Of a stretch of DNA of 64,000 nucleotides, positions 16,155 to 25,732 are shown piece by piece. The stretch's first letter is position 1, and the number at the start of each line of letters is the position of its first letter. The DNA comes from an uncultured Ilyobacter sp. (GTDB lineage: Bacteria; Fusobacteriota; Fusobacteriia; Fusobacteriales; Fusobacteriaceae), in the NCBI RefSeq assembly GCF_963668085.1, contig NZ_OY764059.1, forward strand, positions 1,426,001-1,490,000, in the 5' to 3' direction. Below the pieces are notes generated by a model. The model was not told the DNA's origin. It was given only the letters and a program-made list of their open reading frames with translations, and searched no databases. The position numbers were made by a program, and so were the translations under genes.

Positions 16155-16305
16155 GGCAGGTCTCCTGGCTTAGCTTTAACCTACTCACAACCCTTCCCGG
16201 ATAAATCCAGTGGTAACGTTGCTTTCGTCAGCTTCACAGTGGCGGGACCGCAGAGGATTAAAACCTCACTTCCCTTTTAATCAATAAATCGAACCATAAA
16301 AGTAT
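16155..16305 (-). ncRNA. Cobalamin (AdoCbl) riboswitch
   Basis: Read on the minus strand, the segment has the conserved core in order: AAAAGGGAAGTGAGG, then GCGGTCCCGCCACTGTGA, then GCTGACGAAAGC, ACCACTGG, CCGGGAAGGG and finally AAGCCAGGAGACCTGCC. This is the standard cobalamin riboswitch consensus. It points left, toward the 3' end of cobQ on the opposite strand, and is followed by an intrinsic terminator. No minus-strand gene of recognisable type lies downstream before cobQ. It could be a riboswitch-controlled small RNA or a relic of a lost gene. Confidence 0.93.
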
Positions 16306-16554
16306 TATTCTTTTCAATGGAGATATTATCTCCATTTTATGGAAAAGTCAATATATAAAAATATAATTTTTAAAAATTTATAGACTTAAAAAATCTAAAC
16401 TCCTTAAAACTCCTTTCATTTGGAGGATAGTAGTGATATAATTTTTTTAGTTAAAAAAAACTTACCCCTATACGCTTATAATGGTTAAGTGCTAAAATAT
16501 ACATATTTATACTGCAGAATTTTTTTGCTTAATTTTATTGATGAGGTGATATTT

Positions 16555-17538
16555 TTGGAAATTGGAAAATTAAAGGCTTCTGACCTTGAGAAGCTCATAT
16601 TTAAAAATATAAAACACAGAAGGTCAGAAATACTAACAGATCCCAAAATAGGGGGAGATTGTGCTGTCCTTGACTTCGGAGACAAGGTGGCTTATATCTC
16701 TAGCGACCCTATTACCGGTGCCACTGAAGAGCTTGGGAAACTTGCTGTAAATATAAACTGCAATGATATTGCTACTGCAGGTATAGAGCCAGTGGGGCTC
16801 ATGCTCACCATTCTGGCTCCAGAGGGAACCAAGGCAGAGGACATAGAGAGAGTGGTGGCTGACGCTCATGCAGAATGCGAAAAACTCAATGTATCAATCA
16901 TGGGTGGACACACTGAGATCACAAAAGTTGTGAACAGGATGGTTGTATCTGTAACTGCCATAGGAATAGGAAAAAAAGATGAGTACACAAAGAGGGGGAA
17001 AGTTAAACCGGGAGACTGTCTGATTCTAACCAAAGGGGCAGGTATAGAGGGTACCGGGATAATAGCCTACGAAAAAAGTGAAGAGATCAGAAAAAATCTG
17101 GGAGAACAAACTCTCAAAGATGCAAAGAACATGCTAGATAAGATAAGTGTTGTGAGAGAGGGAATCATTGCGTCACCTTATGTAAAAGGCATGCATGATG
17201 TAACAGAGGGAGGAATCCTAGGTGCAGTGTGGGAAGTAAGTGAATTCTATGGTTTGGGATCAGAGATTTACCGGGAAAAAATAGAAATTGCAGATTGTAC
17301 AAGAGCTATCTGCGATCACTTTAATATAAATCCACTAAAACTCATATCTAGTGGGTCTATGCTTTTGACCGCCGATCCTCTCAAAGGATCAGAGATAGTT
17401 GAAATATTAAAAAGCGAGGGAATAGAATCTCAAATTATAGGAAAATTCATAAAGGATAATTCCAAATCAATAATTTCTGGAAACTTTGTCGAAGAGATCT
17501 CAGAACCTGAGAGTGATGAGTTATATAAGGTGGTATAG
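16555..17538 (+). CDS. AIR synthase-like (PurM/HypE superfamily) protein
   Basis: A 327-residue protein of the PurM/ThiL/HypE ATP-binding fold. Visible features are GGDCAVLDFGDKVAYISSDP at the N-terminal half, AVNINCNDIATAGIEPVG, MGGHTEITKVV in the middle, and MHDVTEGGILGAVWE followed by SSGSMLLTADP in the C-terminal domain. HypE proteins end in a Cys carrying the thiocarbamoyl group. This protein ends in YKVV, so it is not a canonical HypE. The start is TTG 16555, with GAGGTGA six bases upstream. It is probably cotranscribed with the aminotransferase 21 bases downstream. The reaction is not assigned. Confidence 0.8.
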   Translation: MEIGKLKASDLEKLIFKNIKHRRSEILTDPKIGGDCAVLDFGDKVAYISSDPITGATEELGKLAVNINCNDIATAGIEPVGLMLTILAPEGTKAEDIERVVADAHAECEKLNVSIMGGHTEITKVVNRMVVSVTAIGIGKKDEYTKRGKVKPGDCLILTKGAGIEGTGIIAYEKSEEIRKNLGEQTLKDAKNMLDKISVVREGIIASPYVKGMHDVTEGGILGAVWEVSEFYGLGSEIYREKIEIADCTRAICDHFNINPLKLISSGSMLLTADPLKGSEIVEILKSEGIESQIIGKFIKDNSKSIISGNFVEEISEPESDELYKVV

Positions 17539-17559
17539 AGGCAAAAGGGGGGCAATAAA

Positions 17560-18693
17560 ATGAAAACACCATTTTTGATGACAGCTGGGCCAACTAGGGT
17601 AAGGGAAAATGTTAGACTGGCAAGAGCAAAAGAGTGCTCAAATCCAGATTTAGATCTTAATTTCTACGATTTCTATAGGACTTTATGCATAAAAATTGGT
17701 AAAATCATTGGGACCAAGCAGGATGTAAGAATTCTATCTGGGGAAGGTATCTTAGGCCTTGAGGCTGCATGTGCATCTTTCACAGAAAAAGGAGACAGAG
17801 TTCTTGTAGTAGACAACGGAATTTTTGGAGAAGGCTTTGGAGATTTTGTAAAGATGTACGGCGGGGAAGCTGTTTACTTCAAGGGAGATCGAGAGCACGG
17901 AATAAATGTTTCTGATCTTGAGAAATTTCTAAAAAAGGACAACGAATTCAAGTACGCTACTATAGTTCACTGCGACACCCCCTCTGGAGTTTTAAACCCG
18001 CTCAGGGAAATTTGCAAGGCCCTAAAAAAATATGGTATAGCAACAGTGGTCGATGCTGTATCTTCCGTAGGAGGGGAGGAAGTAAAGGTCGATGAATGGG
18101 AGATCGACATCTGCTTAGGAGCCAGTCAGAAGGTTCTTTCGGCACCACCGGGACTGACCTTTCTAAGCATAAGTGACAATGCATGGGAGATAATGGAAAA
18201 GAGGGAGAATCCCATTGGCGGTTTTTACTGCAACTTGCTTATCTGGAAGGACTACTATGAAAAAAAATGGTTCCCCTATACAATGCCGATAAGCGATATA
18301 GAGGGCTTAAGCGCCGCAGTTGACAACTATTTTTCAGAAGACACTATAAAAAGACATCAAATAATAGCTTCGGCCTTTAGAAAATCCATTGTCGAATCTG
18401 GATTAGAGCTGTATACAAAGGATTCATATTCTAATACAGTGAGTGTTATAAAGATTCCCCATGGTATCGACGAAAAAAAACTGAGAAAAAATCTTTTGGA
18501 AAAGCATAATCTCATGATATCGGGAGCCTTTGAATATCTCGAGGGAAAGGTAATTAGAATAGGTCATATGGGAGAAGGTGCTAGAGAATACAGTGTATTT
18601 TATACTTTGAAATCATTGGAAAAAGAGCTTATAGCCCAGGGATTCCAACCAAAAAAATCTCTTACAGAAAATTTCATAAACACTCTTAAATAA
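17560..18693 (+). CDS. PLP-dependent class V aminotransferase (alanine-glyoxylate type)
   Basis: A 377-residue fold-type I aminotransferase of the alanine-glyoxylate/serine-pyruvate (PucG-like) group. TAGPTRVRENV opens the protein, as is typical of the family (GPT motif). The PLP phosphate loop SGEGILGLEAA, the cofactor Asp in VVDAVSSVGGEE and the Schiff-base Lys in LGASQKVLSAPPGL are all visible. IRIGHMGEG near the C-terminus is the Arg that binds the substrate carboxylate. The substrate pair is not certain. It forms a two-gene unit with the AIR-synthase-like gene and ends at a terminator. Confidence 0.88.
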   Translation: MKTPFLMTAGPTRVRENVRLARAKECSNPDLDLNFYDFYRTLCIKIGKIIGTKQDVRILSGEGILGLEAACASFTEKGDRVLVVDNGIFGEGFGDFVKMYGGEAVYFKGDREHGINVSDLEKFLKKDNEFKYATIVHCDTPSGVLNPLREICKALKKYGIATVVDAVSSVGGEEVKVDEWEIDICLGASQKVLSAPPGLTFLSISDNAWEIMEKRENPIGGFYCNLLIWKDYYEKKWFPYTMPISDIEGLSAAVDNYFSEDTIKRHQIIASAFRKSIVESGLELYTKDSYSNTVSVIKIPHGIDEKKLRKNLLEKHNLMISGAFEYLEGKVIRIGHMGEGAREYSVFYTLKSLEKELIAQGFQPKKSLTENFINTLK

Positions 18694-18702
18694 GAAACAA
18701 AT

Positions 18703-18740
18703 ATAAAAACCGGCCAATTGATAGGCCGGTTTTTATATTT
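18703..18740. terminator. Bidirectional intrinsic terminator
   Basis: AAAAACCGGCC-AATTGATA-GGCCGGTTTTT at about 18706-18734 ends both the aminotransferase unit (+) and the RND operon (-). Confidence 0.9.
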
Positions 18741-18765
18741 GAAATTTTAACAAACTTTAAATTTA

Positions 18766-21700
18766 TCACATAGAATTGGAACAAGAAACTTCTGAGCCTT
18801 TTGATAACTTTTCATACTGATAATCTTTGTATCCAACCCTGAAAAATATCGTGTATAAAACTGGAATTACCCCTAGAGTCAAAATAGTCGCAAAAATCAG
18901 ACCAAAAATCAGCGACACTGCCATAGGTTTCCACATATTTCCCCCAAAAAGCCATAAAGGAATTAGTCCACACAAGGTTGTAAGGGTAGTCAGTATTATC
19001 GGCCTAAATCTGCTTTGAGCCGACATGACAACAGCGTGGGCAGGTTCTAGACAATTTTCATTTATCTCTATATCTATCTGATCCAGTAAAACTATTGCAT
19101 TATTAACAACAACCCCTGAGAGAGAAACCAGTCCTATTATGGCAAAGAATCCAAAATTTTGGTTACCAATTATAAGACCTACAGCCACCCCTAAAATCCC
19201 AAGTGGAATAGTCAAGAGAATAATAATAGGTTTTCTGATGGAGTTAAATTGTGCCACAAGAAGTAAAAGTATAAATAAGCCTGCATATGGAAGCTTTTCA
19301 CCTAGGGCATCACTCTGTTTATTTGACATTTCTGATGATCCGCCTATTTCATATTTATAATTGAGACCTTCTGCCTTTGCAGGAATTCCCGCTACACTTT
19401 TGATCTTAACTTCTTGTCCGCTTTCAGATTCCCATTCCTTTACTTTTTCAGCTATCCAAGGAGACATTATCCGGTCGATCTCATTTGAAGTATGTCCACT
19501 GATAACATCAGCCTGAACCGCTATTGTATTGGTTCTGTCCCTCTTATGTATATATCCTCGCTCAAATTCCATTTTTATATCTGCAACCTGACTTAAGGGA
19601 ACAAATTTACCTGTGGAAGAGGAGTATATTTTCATAGTATCCAATTTTGAAAACACAGTGTTGTGTGCTTCATTTGTCCTAAGTACAATGGGAATAGACT
19701 TATCAGTTAAGGGGGAGTCAGGTTCTCTATAAGTTCCTATAACCATCCCTTCTAAATTTACAGCCATAGAGTTAGCCACATCTTCTGTGGTCAACCCAAC
19801 TTTTCTCAATCTTTCCTGATCTATATCAATACTAAGTTTCTTAACCTGGTTTTTCCAGCTGTTGGTAACATTTTTAGCTATGGGAATGGAACCTAGCTTA
19901 GACTGAACTATATCTACCTTATCAAAAAGATCTTTTAAGTTATCACTGGATATTCTATATTCCACATCTCTATCCGCCGAAGGACCTGTTTTCATTTTCT
20001 TTGTAGATATATCAAGATCTGGATAAAGGTCTTTCATATAATTATCTATCTTCTCAGCCATTTGAGGAATAATCGTGTGATCGGTACTGTTATATATTAC
20101 ATAGGCATATTCCTCTGATGGTGCCTCTGGAGAATAGGCCAGAACGAATCTAGGAGCCCCTCCTCCTATAAAGGTTCCCCAGCTTAACACACCGTCTTCT
20201 TCATATTCTCTTATGGTGAATCCACTTATTATATCTTTAAAAAACCCTACTTTTAATTCTTTGTCTGGTACTTTGAAATTCTCTTTGATATACTCGTCTA
20301 AATCCTTTGCTACTCTTTCTGTAGCTTCAACAGAAGATCCTTTAGGAAGTCTCATAGTTGTAAGCATTATCTTCTGATCAGATTCAGGCATAAATTCATT
20401 TCCTGTAAATCGAAATAAAAATATACCAGTGCAAAAAATTCCAAAAGCAAAAATCACAGTAATTATTTTATGCTTAAGTCCAAAAATCAATATCTTTCTA
20501 TAATTTCTGTATGTAAGGCTTTTATATTCATGTTCCTTGTGATCCACCTTCAGGAAAATATAGCAAAGAAGAGGAACTAAGGTCATCGCAACAAGCCAAG
20601 ATGACAAAAGGGTAAACACTACAACCTTTGCCATCGGCCCAACATATTCTCCCATAGATTCTTCTATGAGGAAGATTGGTGTAAAGGCTGCCACTGTTGT
20701 CAGCGAAGACATGAGAAGAGGGATCTTCAGTTGATTTGCAGAGCCAAGACACGCTTCAAGTCTTGATTTCCCCTTTTCCATTGCAACCATTATACTCTCA
20801 CTCATTACAATGGCATTATCAACAAGCATTCCCAAGGCTATTATCAGTCCTGCAAGGGACATCTGATCCAGGTTTACTCCATAGTGAGGCATAAGAATAA
20901 AAGCCATAGCTATAGAGGTTGGAATAAGTGATGCCACTATAAGCCCTGTTCTAAACCCTAAAGAAATAAGCATTACAATAAGTACTGTCGCCACCGCTTG
21001 GACTAAGTTACTTACAAAGGAGTTTATCTTATCCTCTACCCTCTGGGGGGAGTAGGCCACAAAGTCAAAGTCAACACCTATAGGATACTTTTTTTCCAGA
21101 CTTGTGACATAATCCCTTAAATGTTCCCCTAATTTTGTATCGTCCATACCATCTTTTAATGATACTGCTATTCCTATAGACTCTTTACCATTAAACCTAG
21201 TGAGGTAGGTAGCAGGATTTTCATAACCTCTTTTTATATTGGCTATATCCTTCAGGTAGACAATTCCAGTACTTCCAGGAGTATTAATTATAGTATCCCC
21301 TATCTCCTCTATACTCTTAAAATCCCCACTGGTGTCTAGAGTCATCTTGTCATTGTCCATAACTATATTTCCTGAGGAAGTTATCTGATTCCTTCCACTT
21401 ATGGCATTTCTGATGTCAGCAGTTGTTATCCCAAGCTGTGTTAATTTTGCAGGATCGAAATTCAGATAAACTTTTTCCTGCTGATCTCCATAAACATGTA
21501 CCTTTCCTGCTTCAGGTACTTTTTTCAGGATATACTCTCTCAGTTCTTCAGCTATTACAGCTAGTTCATGATAAGTATATCCGTCTCCTGTAACCATAAT
21601 AACAGATCCAAATACATCACCAAATTCATCATTTACAATGGGAACGCTAGCACCACTTGGAAGATAAGGCTCCACTTCGTACTTTACCTTTTTTCTGAGA

Positions 21701-22023
21701 TTATCCCATATAGGCTGTAGGTTTCTGTATTCAGGCCTTATATTTACATAGGTCGTAGATAAGCCTGGAGAATTTTTAGTCTCTACATAGTCAAGCTCCT
21801 CTATATCCTGTATAACTTCTTCTACTTTGTCCCCTATAAGCTCTGCCATCTGTTTGGCAGTTGCTCCTGGCCATCTTGTTGTTATAGTTGCAGTTTTTAT
21901 TGTAAAGGGGGGATCCTCTCCCTTTTGCATACTCTTAAAAGTATTTAAACCGGCAAAGATGACTAGAATATATAAAATTATTATAGTCGCCCTGTTTTTT
22001 ATGGAAAAATTAGTAATATCCAT
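18766..22023 (-). CDS. RND efflux transporter, inner-membrane pump
   Basis: A 1085-residue AcrB/Hydrophobe-Amphiphile-efflux type pump. It has one N-terminal membrane helix, a large periplasmic loop to about residue 335, six helices, a second periplasmic loop and six more helices. LAGLIIALGMLVDNAIVMSE is the TM4 proton-relay segment with its conserved Asp, and the TM10-11 region has SLSGVVVNNAIVLLDQ. The start ATG 22023 adjoins the stop of the fusion-protein gene. It works with that protein and the TolC-like protein as a tripartite exporter. The substrate is not predictable. Sequence style is closer to the MexF/CusA-like short HAE families than to AcrB itself. Confidence 0.94.
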   Translation of the reverse strand: MDITNFSIKNRATIIILYILVIFAGLNTFKSMQKGEDPPFTIKTATITTRWPGATAKQMAELIGDKVEEVIQDIEELDYVETKNSPGLSTTYVNIRPEYRNLQPIWDNLRKKVKYEVEPYLPSGASVPIVNDEFGDVFGSVIMVTGDGYTYHELAVIAEELREYILKKVPEAGKVHVYGDQQEKVYLNFDPAKLTQLGITTADIRNAISGRNQITSSGNIVMDNDKMTLDTSGDFKSIEEIGDTIINTPGSTGIVYLKDIANIKRGYENPATYLTRFNGKESIGIAVSLKDGMDDTKLGEHLRDYVTSLEKKYPIGVDFDFVAYSPQRVEDKINSFVSNLVQAVATVLIVMLISLGFRTGLIVASLIPTSIAMAFILMPHYGVNLDQMSLAGLIIALGMLVDNAIVMSESIMVAMEKGKSRLEACLGSANQLKIPLLMSSLTTVAAFTPIFLIEESMGEYVGPMAKVVVFTLLSSWLVAMTLVPLLCYIFLKVDHKEHEYKSLTYRNYRKILIFGLKHKIITVIFAFGIFCTGIFLFRFTGNEFMPESDQKIMLTTMRLPKGSSVEATERVAKDLDEYIKENFKVPDKELKVGFFKDIISGFTIREYEEDGVLSWGTFIGGGAPRFVLAYSPEAPSEEYAYVIYNSTDHTIIPQMAEKIDNYMKDLYPDLDISTKKMKTGPSADRDVEYRISSDNLKDLFDKVDIVQSKLGSIPIAKNVTNSWKNQVKKLSIDIDQERLRKVGLTTEDVANSMAVNLEGMVIGTYREPDSPLTDKSIPIVLRTNEAHNTVFSKLDTMKIYSSSTGKFVPLSQVADIKMEFERGYIHKRDRTNTIAVQADVISGHTSNEIDRIMSPWIAEKVKEWESESGQEVKIKSVAGIPAKAEGLNYKYEIGGSSEMSNKQSDALGEKLPYAGLFILLLLVAQFNSIRKPIIILLTIPLGILGVAVGLIIGNQNFGFFAIIGLVSLSGVVVNNAIVLLDQIDIEINENCLEPAHAVVMSAQSRFRPIILTTLTTLCGLIPLWLFGGNMWKPMAVSLIFGLIFATILTLGVIPVLYTIFFRVGYKDYQYEKLSKGSEVSCSNSM

Positions 22024-23208
22024 CTAATTTTCCTCCTTTAAAGATATGGAAACCTCTTGTCCTTCTGTTATCTGAGTCACTCCAGAAGTTATGATGTAAT
22101 CCCCTGAATTTATTCCACTTAATACCTCTACGCCCTCAGAAGTTATCTCACCTATGGTCACGAGGGATTTTACTGCACTCCCCACTCCGTCTTTTATTTT
22201 TTCCACTGAGTACACATACTTTTCTCCTGCGGGATTTTGATCTAAGGCACTTATAGGAATCAACATTCTCGCATCACTGTCTTGACCAAGGTCAAAACTT
22301 ATTTTAGAAGACATCCCTGGTTTTATCTTTTCATCTTTTTCAAGCAGCTCTATTTTCACTGGAAAGGTATTTCCATACCCCTCTGAAGATGTACCTATCT
22401 CTTTTATCTCTCCTTCATAAACTTTTCCATGTAAGGCACTTACTTCTACAGTGACTTCTTGTCCATTTTTTATGAAACTTATCATAGTTTCAGGGATAAA
22501 AGTTTCAGTCTGAAGTTTTTCTCCCAGACTGATTTTATAAACTGGTGTACCTGAAGAAACTGTTTCATTTTTCTCTTTTTCTTCAGAAGTTATAAAACCG
22601 TTTTCTGGTGCTATTAGCTTAGTATATGATAATTTTAGCTTGCTCTGGGCCAGCTGCATCTCACTTGCCTTTAGATTTGATTGGGCAGATTTTTTATAGG
22701 CTTCAAACTGTGCCAACTGAGACTCTGTAACGTCCCTGTCTGCCCTAGATGAATCAAACTGACTTTTAGACACGTTGTCATCAAGATACAATTTTTCAAT
22801 ACGGGCATATTCATTCTTCGAATTTATAAGGGAAGCATTTGCACTCTTCATCTGAGCATCAGCCTCAGCTAATTTTGCCTTGCTGCTTTCATACTGTGCC
22901 GTGGCATTTTCTGCCTCCAACTTATAATCCTCATTATCTAGCTCTGCCAAAACCTGACCTTTTTTTACATAATCTCCTAATTTGGCATATTTTTTTATTA
23001 TTGTTCCAGAAACCCTAAAACTCAAGTTTGACTCAGTTTCTGATATAATATTCCCTGCAAAGACTCTTTGAAATTCAGAAGTTTTATCCTCTGCCACAAT
23101 ATATCTCACTGACCTAGGTTTTTCCTTTACTTGAACCTCTTGCTCTTTTTCCTTTCCACAAGCTGCCAAGACTAAAATTATAAATATAGAAATCAAAATT
23201 TTCTTCAT
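22024..23208 (-). CDS. RND periplasmic adaptor (membrane fusion lipoprotein)
   Basis: A 394-residue membrane fusion protein with a lipoprotein signal: MKKILISIFIILVLAACGKE, lipobox LAAC. Order: beta-barrel start, lipoyl half-motif (GDYVKKGQVLAELDNEDY), a long coiled-coil hairpin at about residues 85-185 with many Ala, Glu and Lys, the second lipoyl half (KLIAPENGFITSEEKE), a beta-barrel and the membrane-proximal domain ending SLKEEN. It bridges the pump and the outer-membrane channel. It lies 12 bases after the TolC-like gene and abuts the pump gene. Confidence 0.94.
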   Translation of the reverse strand: MKKILISIFIILVLAACGKEKEQEVQVKEKPRSVRYIVAEDKTSEFQRVFAGNIISETESNLSFRVSGTIIKKYAKLGDYVKKGQVLAELDNEDYKLEAENATAQYESSKAKLAEADAQMKSANASLINSKNEYARIEKLYLDDNVSKSQFDSSRADRDVTESQLAQFEAYKKSAQSNLKASEMQLAQSKLKLSYTKLIAPENGFITSEEKEKNETVSSGTPVYKISLGEKLQTETFIPETMISFIKNGQEVTVEVSALHGKVYEGEIKEIGTSSEGYGNTFPVKIELLEKDEKIKPGMSSKISFDLGQDSDARMLIPISALDQNPAGEKYVYSVEKIKDGVGSAVKSLVTIGEITSEGVEVLSGINSGDYIITSGVTQITEGQEVSISLKEEN

Positions 23209-23220
23209 TAATACTGCCCC

Positions 23221-25497
23221 CTACTTTGTTGTAATTAGATTTTTGATATTTTCTCTCTCCACTTCTTTTTCGTCGCTGCTGTTTTCAAAATAATATTTCC
23301 CGCATAATTTTTCTAGCTTAGCCTGTGAGATAAAAAAATCAAATTTTACAGAAGTTTTTTTCTGTTCTGCCCCTATAAGGCTGTTTCTAGCATCTAACAT
23401 ATCTGTTATTGTTATTTTCCCTTTTACATATAGCTCTGTCTGAAGTTTGAGGTTCTTTCTCGAGGCCTCTGCTGATTTTTCTGCCGACTTTATTTTTCTG
23501 TAACTTGCAGAAACTTTTGCATACTGGCTGGATATATCCTTTGAAATCTCAGAAACCGCAGTTTTTCTGTCAAGTTTTAACTTCTCCAATTCTGCTTCTA
23601 GCTGTTTTTTATTATAAGATAGCTCCCCGCCTTTATAGATTGGGATAGAAAATCCTACTCCTGCATTCCAGTACTCATCAGAATCACTGTTGTCAGACCC
23701 TGTTCCCCAAGGATCTACAACGTCTCTGTCATAGTTTCCACTAGCTGTTATAGTAGGAACATATCTTTTTCTTTTTGCAGCCTTAAGTTCCCTTTCTTTT
23801 GCAGCAATTCTAGCATCTATACTTTTTATTTCAGGAGAATTTTCTAATCCCTGTTCAATAAAATAGTTTTTGACCCTGTCAAATTTCCAAGGTTTATTTA
23901 ACTCATTTTCAAAATCTCTGAATAAATAAAGACCGATGATATCGACAATCCCATCCTCACTGAGAGAAAAGTATCTATCCATAGAACTGTTTAAAAGTCT
24001 ATTAAGATTTGAGTTTCCAGCTAATATGTCACTTCTTATATCTTCAAGGTTAGTTATAGAATCTGCAAGTTCACTTTCAAAACGATATACATCTTCCGGT
24101 CCACCGCTTCCTATACTATACTTTGTTTTTGCAAGGCTCAAGTATCTTTTTAAGAGGCTTATATTGTATTTTTCTATTTCAAGTCTAGATTTAGATTTTA
24201 ACAAGCCAAGATAAGCTTCAATTAAACTTTGAACCTGACCAATCTCTTTGTCTCTCAGTTCCTCTTTTACAGCATCATAAAGTTTCTTTTGAATTGTTAT
24301 GTTTGAAAAGGCACTTTCGTCATAAAGCACCTGACTAATTTTGGCTCCAACCTGTAATGAATTTTCTGCACCTGTAGAATAAAGTCTAGCCCTTGTATTG
24401 TCTTGCTTATCATAGTCCAAGTTAGCCGTCAGATTGGGTTTTACAGCAGATTTAGCTATTTTCACATCATATCTACTTGAGGTCACATCTTGTTTCTTCG
24501 ATTTGAGATCTGTATTATTTTCAAATAGTTCATCTAAAGCATCTTTTAAGCTCAGTTTTACTGTCCCTATTTCTGACTCGTTTACCATCCTGATTTTTTC
24601 AGATAAAAAATCACCTGGATACAAATCTAAAATCTCAGCAACTTTATAGTCCACAAAAATATTTAAATTTTCTGAGTCTAACTTTGTAGTCAGTTCTGAA
24701 AATTCTCTTTTTTCATAGTATTTTAAAAGGTTTAATGCTGCTGCACGTATGCTTCTTTCTTGTGCCTCTTTTTCAGAATACCCCATAAAAAAATCCGCAT
24801 TATTTTCTGAGTCAAAGAAAAGTGAAAAACTAGGAATCTTACTTTCAGATGCCCTCATCACTACTTCCTTTAGAGCTATATCTTTATCTGAAATGATTAT
24901 TAGCCCGTCATTATCTAATATGTCTGTAGTATATTTTTCTTTTGGATTTTCTAAAGAGATAATGTTTATATTTTCCCCTTGAAAAATCTTATCAGATATT
25001 ATTTTTTCTTTATATTCCCTCGCTGTGTTTTCAAATCCAGAAGAATAAATGATTCCTATTTTCTTCATATCTTTGATCTCTGTGAGTATTTCCAAAACTT
25101 CTGTCAAATTGTAATCAGTTGAAATTGTATTTAGATTTTTTATATCTTTACTCTTACCGTAGAAAAATGGTGCAATTACAAGCTTATCAAAAGAGCTCTT
25201 CATATTTTCAGATGAATTTATATCAAAAGATATAATAGCGTCTATATCACTGTTTTCCTGAAGCTTGTCTAGGACATCTTTAATCTCCCCATGAGAAGCT
25301 GTTACCTCTTTTTTTATTACTGGATCAAACTGAGTATTTTCAAAATTTTTACCAAGCTCCTTTTCTAAGGTAATCTTTAAATACTCGTTGACTTCCTTTG
25401 ATCTATTACCATATATAACCCCTATACCTATCTCTTTTCCAAAGGACATGAGAAATATCCCAAATAACAAAAAAAATACAAGAACCCGCCTTTTCAT
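23221..25497 (-). CDS. TolC-family outer-membrane channel with N-terminal substrate-binding-like domain
   Basis: A 758-residue fusion. After a signal peptide (MKRRVLVFFLLFGIFLMSFG), residues about 22-280 look like the ABC-transporter substrate-binding-like fold (PF04392 type). GIGVIYGNRSKEVNEY, MKKIGIIYSSGFENTAREYK and a later DNDGLIIISDKD are its alternating strand-helix landmarks. Residues about 310-740 are a TolC-type efflux channel: LSLKDALDELFENNTDLKSK opens it, followed by coiled-coil helices and GVGFSIPIYKGGELSYNKKQ. Ordinary TolC proteins are 420-490 residues. The extra domain may sense a ligand at the channel entrance or be structural. It is the first gene of the operon, behind a promoter near 25600. 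Confidence 0.88.
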   Translation of the reverse strand: MKRRVLVFFLLFGIFLMSFGKEIGIGVIYGNRSKEVNEYLKITLEKELGKNFENTQFDPVIKKEVTASHGEIKDVLDKLQENSDIDAIISFDINSSENMKSSFDKLVIAPFFYGKSKDIKNLNTISTDYNLTEVLEILTEIKDMKKIGIIYSSGFENTAREYKEKIISDKIFQGENINIISLENPKEKYTTDILDNDGLIIISDKDIALKEVVMRASESKIPSFSLFFDSENNADFFMGYSEKEAQERSIRAAALNLLKYYEKREFSELTTKLDSENLNIFVDYKVAEILDLYPGDFLSEKIRMVNESEIGTVKLSLKDALDELFENNTDLKSKKQDVTSSRYDVKIAKSAVKPNLTANLDYDKQDNTRARLYSTGAENSLQVGAKISQVLYDESAFSNITIQKKLYDAVKEELRDKEIGQVQSLIEAYLGLLKSKSRLEIEKYNISLLKRYLSLAKTKYSIGSGGPEDVYRFESELADSITNLEDIRSDILAGNSNLNRLLNSSMDRYFSLSEDGIVDIIGLYLFRDFENELNKPWKFDRVKNYFIEQGLENSPEIKSIDARIAAKERELKAAKRKRYVPTITASGNYDRDVVDPWGTGSDNSDSDEYWNAGVGFSIPIYKGGELSYNKKQLEAELEKLKLDRKTAVSEISKDISSQYAKVSASYRKIKSAEKSAEASRKNLKLQTELYVKGKITITDMLDARNSLIGAEQKKTSVKFDFFISQAKLEKLCGKYYFENSSDEKEVERENIKNLITTK

Positions 25498-25572
25498 AAT
25501 AACCTCCCATTCAGTATTTATATATTCAAGTTCAAAACATTTAAAGTTTAGCAGCTGATTTCATTCAAAAAT

Positions 25573-25627
25573 CAGACTAATTTAAATAACAGACTAATTA
25601 TAAACTATACAACAGTTTCACAGTCAA
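25573..25627 (-). promoter_or_regulatory. Promoter with direct repeats for the RND operon
   Basis: On the minus strand TTGACT (25627-25622) and TATAAT (25602-25597) are 19 bases apart. The decamer AATTAGTCTG occurs twice, at 25599-25590 and 25582-25573, at a 17-base spacing over and just after the -10. Repeats placed there suggest a repressor site, although no regulator gene is adjacent. Confidence 0.5.
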
Positions 25628-25667
25628 GACTAATAAAAATTAAACAAGCTATGTAAGTCTTGCCATA

Positions 25668-25702
25668 TTAAAAGGCTCAAACTCTTTTTTTGAGTTTAAG
25701 CC
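25668..25702 (-). terminator. Intrinsic terminator after mlaA
   Basis: On the minus strand GGCTTAAACTC-AAAAAAA-GAGTTTGAGCC is followed by TTTTAAT. One G-U pair is needed in the stem. Confidence 0.7.
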
Positions 25703-25732
25703 TAAATTTTTTTGGATTAAGTGAATATCCTA

